Shown: positions 1 to 8,940 of the stretch, in pieces | Position numbering within the stretch: the stretch's first letter is position 1 | How the letters are laid out: the number at the start of each line of letters is the position of its first letter | Virus record (IMG/VR): IMGVR_UViG_3300030116_004158 | Coordinates: 1 to 34,540 of that record | Length of the DNA stretch: 34,540 bases | Strand: one strand, 5' to 3' | DNA from: a virus | Made by a program: the position numbers and the translations under genes | The notes under the pieces: generated by a model | Databases searched by the model: none | The model's input: the letters and a program-made list of their open reading frames with translations, nothing else | What the model was told of the DNA's origin: nothing

Positions 1-9
1 ACATATAAA

Positions 10-3000
10 ATGTTTAGAATGGCAGAAAAAACATCTGTTAGAGTGTTAGAAGATGTGTCAATTGATGAAGAATATATTACTGTTGATGAAGGAGATTGGT
101 TTGTTGAACCTACTTGGACAAGCGGAAGACCTGATTATTTAGATTATTTATTTAATTCACATGGACATTTTCTTGGTATAGTAAAGAGTAAGCATTCTTC
201 AGTATTAGATGGGGGAGTAAGCGGAGGTAATCCTCACGCAGGTATTTTTGAAGGTAGTGCTGATTTAATGCCTTATGTAGTTAATTTACCAACTGCAACA
301 GGTCAAGCAGGAATAAGTTATCCTAATGTTGCTATATCTAGTACCACAGGTTCAGGTGTAAATGCTACTGTAAATATTACAGAAAGTGGTTCAGGTGCTA
401 TTAGCGGAATTATAATTGCTGATACAGGGAACGGTTATTTTGCTGGTGATATTATTACTATAACTGCTGCTGATTTAGATACTGCTAGTGGTGGTACTGC
501 TACATATAATGGTGATTTAGTTATTAGAATACCTACCAATGTAATTAGATTATATACAAATGCTAATGCTGGAAGTGATGCAAATACTTTAGCAGGTTAT
601 TTTGCTAATACTTTAGCAGTAGCAGGAAATAAAGGTTTTGAATTTAATAGCCATTTAAGAGATATGGAAAGTATAATAAATTTAACAAATTTTGGTTATA
701 ATACAGGTACAAATGGTATAAAAACAACAGTTACAGGTGCATTATGTACAATGTCTACTAATAACCATTTATACTCATTAAGATTTACACATACTCATCC
801 TTATAATGATGTTCAAAAGAATTTTAGTTTTATGACTAATTATTTAGGAGAAGGACAAAAATTTACAACAAAAGAATATTTACCTATGTTAATTCAAGTT
901 TTAGATAGAGCGAATGAAGCATTAACTAGCGCAAACGATACAATTAATGATGTTGATGGCGACCCTGTGAATCCTGCTGTAATATACGATGAAGAAGGAG
1001 AAAGAAGTGCAGGAACATATTCTATATTAGGAGGTTTTACAGATAAAACACAATTAGTTGGTAATGATAATCATATAACTGCATCAGCATATCGCAATTA
1101 CTCTACTAAACATAATATAAATTCTTACGGAATAAGTATTAACAGACCTAGAGTTTATACACCTTTCTTTTTTAATACTTTAAATTTAGAAGTAGGTAGT
1201 GTAGGAGATTCAGGTGCTTCTTGGACAGGTTATCCTGCTATGACCCGTAATTATCATACTAGATTTACACCATTTAGCCAAACACAAACAATAAGTCAAG
1301 ACGATGTTAATTTATTAAATGGGCATAAAGAAGCATGGACAAGTATAATAGGAGGACAAAGAAGCACTACAGGTTTAACTACTGTTACTGCTAATGCTAC
1401 TCCTAGTGGTTCAGCAGACCAACAAATATCTGTTACTTCTGCTGCTGCTTTAGGAACATGTATTGGTAAAGGTGTTGCCGTATGGGATAATAATAATAAA
1501 CCTAGATTCTTAGGATATATTAGTGATGATGACCATAGTGCTAATTGGATTAAAATAGATAAATTAAAAACAAGTGTTGCTGTTGGAGAAACATTGTATA
1601 TTATTGAAGCAGCACCATATAATTATTATCACCCTAGTAGACTTATATCTATGTGTGCTTTAAATCATTTTGTACAATATGGCGCAAATTCATCTCTTAA
1701 TTCAGTTGAATATTTTCCTAATAATGGTTTTGATTTTTATTATGGTGCTGGTGTTGGTCCATTTAGAGGAGGTAAGTTTGTATTACTAAAAAACCTTACA
1801 TTCAAAGGTAGTGAAACTGCTGAATATCAATCAGGTTCTTCTTTTAGAATTGATATTGCTGATGGTTCTACTTATTATGATTATAGTGGTGGTGCTGGTA
1901 TCATAGGTAATTCTGATATGTGTGAAACATTAAAAAATATTGATACAACAGCAACACCATTTAATGTAGCAGGTGGATTAGTATTTAGAGGAGATGACGA
2001 AGAATTCGGTACTATTGACGAAAAAGGTAATACTATATCAAGTAGTGAATTAAAAAATAATAATCAGTTTGGGCACTATGCATTTAAGCCTAGTTTAAGA
2101 ATAGGAACAGGTGGTAGTAGAAGAGAATTAAATACTACTGTTAGTAGTGTAAATGCTGATGGTGAAAGAACTATCACAATTGATTTTTCAGGAAACAATG
2201 CTGGACACAATTCTTGGGTAACCTTTACTCCTAATTTAACTAATTATTATTTAGTTAGTAATGAGATTCTTAATGATGGTGCTACTGATGGTAGTGAAAG
2301 TACAAGTACAAGATTACCAGGATTACATCAAGATTATAAAACAGTTTTTAAAGATTCAGATACTATGAATAGTAATAGTCAAACAATTGGTCAAATAGGA
2401 ACAGAAGATACAGTACCTAGATATATTCACCAAATATTAAAACATGAAGTAAGTTGGAATAATGATGGAACACAAAAGCATATTTTAACTATTGATAATG
2501 CTAATAATATTAGCGACCCTTCTGATGATAGTTATAGAAATAAAGGAGAATATAGATTAATGAAATTTGCTGATGTTTGTACTTATGATTATTCCCCTAA
2601 TGAAATTGCATTATACACAATGACACCTAAGTATACTAAGATGCCTAATAGTAATGAACTATATTCAGATATTATGCATCATAATATAACATCTTCAGTA
2701 TATCAAGGTAATATAGATTTAGTAGGTAATACATCTCCTGCTAGCACTAATGTTAGAGATGGTAAATCTAAAGCACAATCAACAGGTAGAAGTAGACATA
2801 ATGAAGGTTTTAACTCAATGTATGTCTTAATAGACCCTGACCCTGAAAGTAGTGATTATACTTTAATTAGAGATATAAATCAGATGGTTGCTTCCGATAA
2901 AAGATTTAAGATAAATGAACCTATGGAAATGGTAGTAAATGATGGTAATAATAAATATGTAGAAACTGTTTCTTTTACACAAAATGACCATTTAGAAGGT

Positions 3001-4041
3001 AGAGGAACAATGTCTTTAACTTTATCAGAAACAAATGAAACAGTAGGTTTAGTATCTTTTGGTGAAACCTTTACATTAGAGATTCCTGCTGAAATAGATA
3101 TAGATGCAGATACTTGTAAAATTGGAACTACATTTAATATTGGGGAAGAAGTAGATAAAATTATTAATGATTTATTTGAAATTAATAATATTGTGTATAC
3201 AAGTAGTAATGTAACTGAAAAGTATATGTTAGCACCTAATTTAAAAGGTGGCGATTTATATAACACTTTAAAGTTTATAGGTAGATTTAAAGGATTAGAA
3301 CCTAGAGTAATAGGTCAAGATATTTTAATTAAAGAAATTGATGATGCATCTGATATTACAAATATTAATATCAAAGAAGGAGAATCGCAAGTAGTATTAT
3401 CTAAAAGAAACACTTCTACATTTGATGTGTATAATCATATTATTGTTTATGGTGATGGTGTAAAATCAGAAAAAAGAAATAGTGTCAGTATTAAAAATAT
3501 AGGTGTAAAAACTTTAGAAGAAACAGACTTAACATTAAGAACCGTTAAAGAAGTAAATGAAAGAGCATCTGATTTATTAAAATTACATACAGGTGGTACA
3601 CATCAAATAGAATTAAATGTAGGACTACCTGATTTAGAATATTTAGAAGTAGGTAAAATTATTACAATAGATTATCCTTCAGAAAATATACCTGTTGGTA
3701 AATATTTAATATTAGAAATAAACCATTCAATAGGTAAAGCGTTAAACTTAGTAGTAGGATATTTCACTAAAGGTATGGAGTTTAGATTGGCTGAATTAAT
3801 ATCAGCAGGTAAAAAGGTTAACTCTAATTTAAGAGGAGATAGATTAGAAGGTACAGATAATTTCTTTGACTTAGTATCTAATATACAAATTAAGGAAATT
3901 AGAATACAGGTAAAAGAAACTTCTACAACAGTAGGTTCTGAACAATTCCTAGGATTTAGTACACCGTTAGGTTTTAGTAGTAATTTAGGATTCGTAGGAA
4001 CAACAGAAACAACCAATTTAATTTATGAAGAGGAATTATAA
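10..4041 (+). CDS. Giant tail hub / baseplate-like structural protein
   Basis: About 1343 aa. The C-terminal third (residues ~950-1290) reads like a tail hub of the phage gpD / late-control-D type: an NHIIVYGDG strand, a helical stretch with LRTVKEVNERASDLL, then GLPDLEYLEVGKIITIDYP and a closing beta segment (GKYLILEINHS). Residues ~110-175 match the Gly/Ser/Thr-rich module with GNGYFAGDIITITAADL that recurs in marine phage neck and tail proteins. The middle is beta-rich and unrecognised. The stop overlaps the next ATG by one base (TAATG). ATG at 10 or 19 could start it, but no in-frame stop precedes base 10, so the gene may begin outside the window. The hub assignment is inferred from sequence patterns, not a database match; a role in host attachment for the middle part is a guess. 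Confidence 0.55.
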   Translation: MFRMAEKTSVRVLEDVSIDEEYITVDEGDWFVEPTWTSGRPDYLDYLFNSHGHFLGIVKSKHSSVLDGGVSGGNPHAGIFEGSADLMPYVVNLPTATGQAGISYPNVAISSTTGSGVNATVNITESGSGAISGIIIADTGNGYFAGDIITITAADLDTASGGTATYNGDLVIRIPTNVIRLYTNANAGSDANTLAGYFANTLAVAGNKGFEFNSHLRDMESIINLTNFGYNTGTNGIKTTVTGALCTMSTNNHLYSLRFTHTHPYNDVQKNFSFMTNYLGEGQKFTTKEYLPMLIQVLDRANEALTSANDTINDVDGDPVNPAVIYDEEGERSAGTYSILGGFTDKTQLVGNDNHITASAYRNYSTKHNINSYGISINRPRVYTPFFFNTLNLEVGSVGDSGASWTGYPAMTRNYHTRFTPFSQTQTISQDDVNLLNGHKEAWTSIIGGQRSTTGLTTVTANATPSGSADQQISVTSAAALGTCIGKGVAVWDNNNKPRFLGYISDDDHSANWIKIDKLKTSVAVGETLYIIEAAPYNYYHPSRLISMCALNHFVQYGANSSLNSVEYFPNNGFDFYYGAGVGPFRGGKFVLLKNLTFKGSETAEYQSGSSFRIDIADGSTYYDYSGGAGIIGNSDMCETLKNIDTTATPFNVAGGLVFRGDDEEFGTIDEKGNTISSSELKNNNQFGHYAFKPSLRIGTGGSRRELNTTVSSVNADGERTITIDFSGNNAGHNSWVTFTPNLTNYYLVSNEILNDGATDGSESTSTRLPGLHQDYKTVFKDSDTMNSNSQTIGQIGTEDTVPRYIHQILKHEVSWNNDGTQKHILTIDNANNISDPSDDSYRNKGEYRLMKFADVCTYDYSPNEIALYTMTPKYTKMPNSNELYSDIMHHNITSSVYQGNIDLVGNTSPASTNVRDGKSKAQSTGRSRHNEGFNSMYVLIDPDPESSDYTLIRDINQMVASDKRFKINEPMEMVVNDGNNKYVETVSFTQNDHLEGRGTMSLTLSETNETVGLVSFGETFTLEIPAEIDIDADTCKIGTTFNIGEEVDKIINDLFEINNIVYTSSNVTEKYMLAPNLKGGDLYNTLKFIGRFKGLEPRVIGQDILIKEIDDASDITNINIKEGESQVVLSKRNTSTFDVYNHIIVYGDGVKSEKRNSVSIKNIGVKTLEETDLTLRTVKEVNERASDLLKLHTGGTHQIELNVGLPDLEYLEVGKIITIDYPSENIPVGKYLILEINHSIGKALNLVVGYFTKGMEFRLAELISAGKKVNSNLRGDRLEGTDNFFDLVSNIQIKEIRIQVKETSTTVGSEQFLGFSTPLGFSSNLGFVGTTETTNLIYEEEL

Positions 4042-4400
4042 TGACAGTAACAGAAACAGCAAGACAGTTCGTAAGAACAAAATTAAATGATGAATATGTA
4101 AAAATGGATATTGGAGAAGGTGGGGGAAGTACAGATATTAGTATGAATAGTTTATTTGCCTCAATTACTTCAGCAGCCAGCCAACCTTTATTAAGTGCAA
4201 CTAGAAGTGTATCAACAGATAATCAGATAGAGTTTAAGACCACAGTTTCAGGTTCAACTTATGCAGGTTATACAATTAGAGAAGTAGGAATTTTAAATGC
4301 AGGTGGTACAGGAATGTTAACAAGAATACCAATTGACCCAATAGGACCGTTAGAGAATACAAAAACTTATGAAATTGTAGTAATTATGGAGGTAGAATAA
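4041..4400 (+). CDS. Small tail-fibre / collar-associated protein
   Basis: 119 aa. The second half has the pattern of the phage tail-collar fibre family: AGYTIREVGILNAGGTGML followed by a strand ending in YEIVVIMEVE. In that family a conserved I-x-E-x-G-[IL] turn precedes a beta strand. The N-terminus (TARQFVRTKLNDEYVKMDIGEGG) is helical and then glycine-rich. Start: ATG at 4041 shares a base with the upstream stop and sits after GAGGAATTATA. It lies between the hub-like protein and the long fibre, the usual place for an adaptor or fibre-base protein. Confident as a tail protein, less so for the exact role. Confidence 0.55.
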   Translation: MTVTETARQFVRTKLNDEYVKMDIGEGGGSTDISMNSLFASITSAASQPLLSATRSVSTDNQIEFKTTVSGSTYAGYTIREVGILNAGGTGMLTRIPIDPIGPLENTKTYEIVVIMEVE

Positions 4401-4401
4401 A

Positions 4402-6708
4402 ATGGTAACTAACCCAAATCATATTAGTGGATTAAACACAACAGACCAAATTAGAGATAATACAGACCACATACATTCAGGTATTATAAAAGCCTTGAAT
4501 AGTATGGTTGGAGGAAATATGGTTATTGAAGGTTGTAATGTAACTCAAACAACTTCAGGTGCAAGAACTCAATTTGATGTAGCAAATGGGAAATATTTGA
4601 GAGATGGGCAACTTGTTTCTTTTAGTGCTAGTAGCGTTACATTGGCTTCAAATCAAGTTTCAAGCGCAACGGCAAATTATGATTATTACTTATTATTGGT
4701 TTTTACAAGCGGTGGCGGTTTAGCAATTCGTGGAGATAACAGTTTAATTAATGCCACAAGTCCAAAGGTAGCATCCTTTAATCCACACGATACCGTGATT
4801 TGTACTATCAAAATTGCAGGTGCTGACCCCGATAATGCAAGTAGAGAAATACAATTTTTAACTGCTGATAAGCCTAAGAACGCTGTGAGTGTCGCATATA
4901 GCGATGGGGGAACATATACAGAAACACTTTCCCTTATAGGGGGGGTTGGAGGCACAACAATTTCAAATAAGTTAGGCGACCTTACTATTCAAGATGGTTC
5001 AACAGGAGGTATTATTATTGCTGGTGATAAAGTCGGATTAGGTGGTACTTCCCCTAGCAAGGATATTCACATAGAAAGAGATTCGGGAACTGACGAATTA
5101 GTGTTTATCAAAAATACTAGCACAACGGGCAACAAAGGACTATTCATAGAAACTAGAGGTTCTGATACAGACTTGGCATTTGATATTACAACAACAGGAG
5201 GAACTTCAAAAGCGTCAATTGATTCGACAGGTAAAATTGTAAATGCTTCGGATATGGAATTAGGGGGTAATCTACAAGTCGGAGGAAACATAATCAAGGC
5301 TTCTGATGGAGGTTCAACAATTACTATGGACACCAATGATAATGTTACAATTGCAGGAGATTTAACTGTTGCAGGTGGAGATATTTTAGGTCCGACTGAT
5401 GGTGCATTAACTATTAAAGCCGATACTGATATGATATTTAGAATTGATGCTGATAGCGATGGTGCTGAAACTTTTCAATTCCAAACTAATAACGGAAATG
5501 AAGTTATGAGTTTAGATGAAGCAGGTAATTTACAGATTGATGGAGATTTAAATATTTCAGGTGGTAATCTTGTTACAACTGCTGTTACTGCTGATTTAGA
5601 ATTTACTGCCGCTGCTGGATTACAAAGTGCGGCTGACCATTATATTACAAATAATGGTGGTAAATATGAAGGATTTATATATGCTGCTGGATTATTAGCG
5701 GCTGATTCACCAACAGGTTCTGATTTAGGAATGGTAACACATGTAATTGAACCATTGTTAAGTGATGCTACTGCAAACCCCATATCATTTAGAAATGAAG
5801 TAGTGTATTTAGGAACTTCTGTAAAAAATCAAACATTCACACAAGAAATTAAAGAAGCAGGTATTCCTACCCATATTAAATATGATATGCTTGTTGAAGG
5901 TATAAATGCACCTGCACCTATAAATGGTTTAATTGGTGGTGGTGGTTTTGTATGTATAGATAGCCCTGATGTTGCATCAGTTAGTAAGAAAAAAATAACA
6001 TTAGTTAACACTTCAAATGTACCCTGTTATATTTTAACTGCTTCTAGTTCTGGTTCACCTACATATGGTTATCCAGGATTTCATAAAGGTCTAAAAACAA
6101 GAGATTATTTAAGAACAGATATATCACAAAATACTGTTAATTTAAGTAGATGTTTAGAAACTAGTGCTTACAATGGTTATAATAGTCAATCTAATATTTT
6201 TATTCCGACAAATGGAGAAACTGCATATTTATTAAAAGCAGGTTGTTCAGTTACTTTACATGCTATTCAATTAACACAAGAGAGCGACCCTGCTTATCAA
6301 GTACAAGAATTTCAAGGGTTTTTCCCACAAGACCCTAGAGCATATTGGATGGTTAGAAATAGTGCAGAAGGAACAATAACAGGTAAAATTGCACATAATA
6401 CTACTATGCCTTCTATTGTTTTAGGACCAGCACAATCAGGATATTCAATATATGCTAGTTTTCCTCTTGGGCAATTTATTATTTTACCACCTACACCTGC
6501 TATTGGTACACAATATTTCATATATGCTATGCATGATGTTACAGTAATATGTAGAAATGCTGCAAATGGAACTACTGATGCTGGTGGAACAACTGCTACT
6601 GATGTAATTAGAGATAGTGGTGCTGATGTAAATACAAAATCAATGGGTTCAGGAACTATGGCTACCTTTATTTATGGACCTGATAATAAATGGTTAGTAG
6701 TAGGATGA
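4402..6708 (+). CDS. Long tail fibre protein
   Basis: 768 aa. The N-terminal ~170 residues look like an attachment domain. Residues ~180-390 hold repeated beta motifs of the kind GDLTVAGGDI, ITMDTNDNVTIAGDL and GNLQIDGDLNISGG, typical of trimeric fibre shafts in marine tailed viruses. The C-terminal ~380 residues are unrecognised, rich in Tyr, Gly and Ser, and probably bind the receptor. Start: ATG at 4402 follows GGAGGT with 8-base spacing. By eye, bases ~4440-5330 use more TTG leucine, GCG alanine and CGT arginine codons than the rest of the block, hinting at mosaic origin of the shaft. The stop TGA overlaps a potential ATG of the next gene. Confidence 0.7.
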   Translation: MVTNPNHISGLNTTDQIRDNTDHIHSGIIKALNSMVGGNMVIEGCNVTQTTSGARTQFDVANGKYLRDGQLVSFSASSVTLASNQVSSATANYDYYLLLVFTSGGGLAIRGDNSLINATSPKVASFNPHDTVICTIKIAGADPDNASREIQFLTADKPKNAVSVAYSDGGTYTETLSLIGGVGGTTISNKLGDLTIQDGSTGGIIIAGDKVGLGGTSPSKDIHIERDSGTDELVFIKNTSTTGNKGLFIETRGSDTDLAFDITTTGGTSKASIDSTGKIVNASDMELGGNLQVGGNIIKASDGGSTITMDTNDNVTIAGDLTVAGGDILGPTDGALTIKADTDMIFRIDADSDGAETFQFQTNNGNEVMSLDEAGNLQIDGDLNISGGNLVTTAVTADLEFTAAAGLQSAADHYITNNGGKYEGFIYAAGLLAADSPTGSDLGMVTHVIEPLLSDATANPISFRNEVVYLGTSVKNQTFTQEIKEAGIPTHIKYDMLVEGINAPAPINGLIGGGGFVCIDSPDVASVSKKKITLVNTSNVPCYILTASSSGSPTYGYPGFHKGLKTRDYLRTDISQNTVNLSRCLETSAYNGYNSQSNIFIPTNGETAYLLKAGCSVTLHAIQLTQESDPAYQVQEFQGFFPQDPRAYWMVRNSAEGTITGKIAHNTTMPSIVLGPAQSGYSIYASFPLGQFIILPPTPAIGTQYFIYAMHDVTVICRNAANGTTDAGGTTATDVIRDSGADVNTKSMGSGTMATFIYGPDNKWLVVG

Positions 6709-6713
6709 TTAAA

Positions 6714-7475
6714 ATGGATTTAGCAATACAAGGAATGATGCTTATTAAAAAGGGTGTAAAAGCCCGTAAAAAAAGATTAGCAGGTGGAGGAGGAGGAAGT
6801 GCAGGTACTTTTCCAAGTGGTTCAGTACCTCTTGAAATGGGTGTTGTAAGTAGTGAATATGTTGCAGGACTACCTAATCCATTTGATACTCAATCAATTG
6901 CAAGTGTAATGGTTAGAGATAGCACTAAAACAAATGCTAGTGGTGTTGTATCTTTTGCACAATTAACGAATGCAAGTGGAACTAATATTAATTCAAGTTC
7001 TCAGCCTGAATTAACTGTTGCTGATTATATTGCTTCTAATTTAAGAGGTCAACCATTACCTTCTACAAATTTTTCTAATCCTGTTCAAGCAGGCGTTGTT
7101 TATATATCTACAAATTCTTTTACGGAAGATGCAAGACTCGCTTTTAGAGTACATTGTTATAATCAAAATAATTCATTTAATGGGGCTGAACTTATCGTAA
7201 CAGATGTTGTAAATGAGGCTTCTGTTCCTATTTTAAGTAATAATGCATCACCATCATCACCAGCATTGATGACACATAACCCTCCAAGAAGCGGTAATAT
7301 AATACTTGAGTTTGATACAAGGTCATTATCAAGCGAAGCAGAACTTATTTTACAATTTCAAATTAGGGTTTCACCCAAAGTAGGTGGTCCTCAAGAAACA
7401 ACAACGGCAGACCCTTCTGACCCTGCTTCTCTCTATGTAAGTTCATCTTATATCAAAATAGGATTTTTACCATGA
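6714..7475 (+). CDS. Probable virion structural protein, Gly/Ser-rich N-terminus
   Basis: About 253 aa from ATG 6714; ATG 6705, overlapping the fibre stop as ATGA, is the alternative. I prefer 6714 because GGATGAT lies 4 bases upstream, the same geometry as the GGTGAT-type sites elsewhere here. The N-terminus has a short hydrophobic helix (AIQGMMLI), a basic patch (KKGVKARKKR) and an LAGGGGGS linker. The rest is beta-rich and low in charge with many Ser, Thr and Asn, as in viral fibre or coat proteins. It is the last gene of the tail block. No family recognised; the structural role rests on position and composition. Confidence 0.45.
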   Translation: MDLAIQGMMLIKKGVKARKKRLAGGGGGSAGTFPSGSVPLEMGVVSSEYVAGLPNPFDTQSIASVMVRDSTKTNASGVVSFAQLTNASGTNINSSSQPELTVADYIASNLRGQPLPSTNFSNPVQAGVVYISTNSFTEDARLAFRVHCYNQNNSFNGAELIVTDVVNEASVPILSNNASPSSPALMTHNPPRSGNIILEFDTRSLSSEAELILQFQIRVSPKVGGPQETTTADPSDPASLYVSSSYIKIGFLP

Positions 7476-7480
7476 GGATG

Positions 7481-7488
7481 TTTATATA
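7481..7488 (+). promoter_or_regulatory. Archaeal TATA box before the membrane-protein/HNH genes
   Basis: TTTATATA matches the archaeal TATA consensus in a short gap (7476-7524) between the tail block and the small membrane genes. A start point about 25 bases downstream (~7513) would leave a short leader containing the GAGGGA ribosome site before ATG 7525. This suggests the downstream genes can be transcribed separately from the tail operon. Assigned by motif only. Confidence 0.45.
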
Positions 7489-7524
7489 GTTTATTAAATG
7501 TACATAAAATAATGAGGGATTAGT

Positions 7525-7734
7525 ATGAAAGACTTAGATGAAATTTTAAATAAAGACCAAGAAAGTAAAATTAATTGGATGGTTGGAGAAATATATTATC
7601 TTAAACAAGAAATGAAAATTATTAAAACTAATCACTTACACCACATAAATGAAGATATTATTATGTTAAAGAAAAAACTATACCTTATTACAGGGGCTAT
7701 TGTAACATTTTTAACTGGTTTAAATATGATGTGA
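7525..7734 (+). CDS. Holin-like small membrane protein (XhlA-like layout)
   Basis: 69 aa. The first ~48 residues are charged and helical (coiled-coil-like: INEDIIMLKKKLY). A single membrane helix follows (LITGAIVTFLTGLNM) and the protein ends at once. This helix-then-terminal-TM plan resembles the XhlA family of phage lysis accessory proteins, and the position after the tail genes is where tailed viruses keep lysis genes. Start ATG follows GAGGGATTAGT. No lytic enzyme is visible next to it, so a lysis role is inference; it could equally be another viral membrane protein. Confidence 0.4.
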   Translation: MKDLDEILNKDQESKINWMVGEIYYLKQEMKIIKTNHLHHINEDIIMLKKKLYLITGAIVTFLTGLNMM

Positions 7735-7738
7735 GTAT

Positions 7739-7966
7739 ATGGAAAATATATCAATACCTGATGAATTGTGTGTTGAGTTTGGAGATACAAAACAATGCAT
7801 GGAAGGAGAATATCTTTTAGCAGCAGTTATGCTAGAATGTTGTTTCTATTTTATAGCCTTTGTTTTTGGAGTAAAGGTTATTGATTGGTTTAGAAAAATA
7901 TTAAGAGGTGAGAAACATAGCAAGCAGAAAGTACGACCAAGACTACTACAAGAAGAACAAAGATAA
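7739..7966 (+). CDS. Small single-span membrane protein
   Basis: 75 aa. An acidic N-terminus (~residues 1-24, two Cys) precedes one strongly hydrophobic segment (~25-48, LLAAVMLECCFYFIAFVFGV). A basic tail (KILRGEKHSKQKVRPR) would lie on the inner face by the positive-inside rule. ATG at 7739 comes 4 bases after the upstream stop. The last ~19 codons overlap the start of the HNH gene in another frame. Possibly a holin partner of the preceding protein; function not shown by the sequence. Confidence 0.45.
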   Translation: MENISIPDELCVEFGDTKQCMEGEYLLAAVMLECCFYFIAFVFGVKVIDWFRKILRGEKHSKQKVRPRLLQEEQR

Positions 7967-8225
7967 GATACAAAAAAGTAATAAGAAGTATAAATTAAAA
8001 ATCCGTAGGTGGTTTCAAAAATATAAAAAAACATTAGAGTGTAGACAATGTAAAGAGAATCACCCTGCTTGTTTAGAATTTCATCATGTTAGAAAAAATA
8101 AAGATAATGCAGTTTCCAATATGGTAGCGGCAGGTTATTCTAAAGAAAGAATTATGAAAGAGATAAACAAGTGTGTAGTATTATGCGCTAACTGTCATAG
8201 AAAAATTCATCATCCTAAACAATAA
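7908..8225 (+). CDS. HNH endonuclease
   Basis: About 105 aa. A basic N-terminus (KYDQDYYKKNKDKIQKSNKKYK) is common in small HNH proteins. The HNH core then has CRQC, the catalytic-type pair LEFHHVRKNKD, a central helix, and LCANCHRKIHH, so two Cys pairs for structural zinc and HH plus a final H. The start is uncertain: GTG at 7908 opens the frame, and no ATG occurs before the conserved part. It overlaps the membrane-protein gene by 59 bases. Possible roles are homing, packaging-associated nicking or host DNA attack; location next to lysis/tail genes does not decide. Confidence 0.7.
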   Translation: MRNIASRKYDQDYYKKNKDKIQKSNKKYKLKIRRWFQKYKKTLECRQCKENHPACLEFHHVRKNKDNAVSNMVAAGYSKERIMKEINKCVVLCANCHRKIHHPKQ

Positions 8226-8283
8226 AAATACGAAAATTGCAAAATGCTAAAAATTACAAAAAAAGCCGAAAAAAAAATGACCC

Positions 8284-8303
8284 CTCCCCGAATTAACGGG
8301 GAG
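8284..8303. terminator. Hairpin between converging operons, likely bidirectional terminator
   Basis: CTCCCCG and CGGGGAG form a perfect 7-bp GC stem around AATTAA, in an otherwise very AT-rich 109-base gap. The + strand continues into T-rich sequence (TTTATTTAATAATTTTATT), and the - strand runs into TTTTTTTTT and TTTTTTT tracts. It sits exactly where the rightward tail/HNH genes meet the leftward replication array. Hairpin and T-runs are seen directly; termination is inferred. Confidence 0.65.
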
Positions 8304-8334
8304 AAGCCAAATTAATTTATTTAATAATTTTATT

Positions 8335-8940
8335 CTACCATTCAACTTTTACTTCTAACTGCTTGTCGTTTTCTTCATCATAAAACTTTACAATACCATT
8401 ATCTTGTCCATAACGCCACAAATCATAAGTCAACTGTGAATCTTTTAAACAATAGTCTACAACTTCATCATATTCACCTGCTCGCCACTTAGCAACTGAA
8501 TCTACACCTGACATAGATTTACTATCACCTAAAGTACACTTTACTAAATTATCTAAGTGTATTCTTTTACCATGTTCTTTTAATAGGTAAGCACTTGTAT
8601 CAATACATCTATTAGATTTATCTTCTAAATATTTTCTAACAATATAAATATCCATAGAATCTCTAAGCACAGGTAAATCAAATGCATTAATATTATGTCC
8701 TAATAACTTACCGCCCTTTTGAAAATGGTCATCTATATCAAATTTAAATTCTCTTAGAGGTTTTACTTCAACACCTGATTTAACAAAAGAATTATTTACA
8801 GGTTCATCAATATAAACTACTCCTTTATCTCCATCCCATGTTGTGATACAAGCCACCTTAAATAGATGTTGATTTTCCCAACCTCCAATTTCGTGACTTA
8901 AATTCTTTGTTTCAATATCAAAACTTATTACTTTACTCAT
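8335..8940 (-). CDS. DEDDy-type 3'-5' exonuclease (RNase H-like fold)
   Basis: 201 aa. The three exonuclease motifs are present: SFDIET (Exo I, D8 and E10), GHNINAFDLPVL (Exo II, D88) and YCLKDSQLTYDLW (Exo III, Y163 and D167). The spacing fits a stand-alone DnaQ/YprB-like ribonuclease-H-fold exonuclease. Likely jobs are end trimming in recombination or removal of RNA/DNA 3' ends during replication. It is the last gene of the leftward array and overlaps the helicase candidate by 8 bases. ATG at 8940 follows AAAGGTGAAAGAAG. Activity is confident; pathway is inferred. Confidence 0.75.
   Translation of the reverse strand: MSKVISFDIETKNLSHEIGGWENQHLFKVACITTWDGDKGVVYIDEPVNNSFVKSGVEVKPLREFKFDIDDHFQKGGKLLGHNINAFDLPVLRDSMDIYIVRKYLEDKSNRCIDTSAYLLKEHGKRIHLDNLVKCTLGDSKSMSGVDSVAKWRAGEYDEVVDYCLKDSQLTYDLWRYGQDNGIVKFYDEENDKQLEVKVEW

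Noticed and set aside
2880-4016. Long - strand reading frames inside the hub gene
   Set aside because: They mirror the codon bias of the strong + strand gene, have hydrophobic low-complexity translations and no ribosome sites.
4686-6521. - strand frames inside the fibre gene
   Set aside because: Pro/Ser/Ile-rich translations expected of the reverse of a Gly/Thr/Asn-rich fibre gene; no motif.
8226-8334. Small gene in the convergent gap
   Set aside because: The gap holds only A-rich sequence and the terminator hairpin; no frame with a ribosome site.
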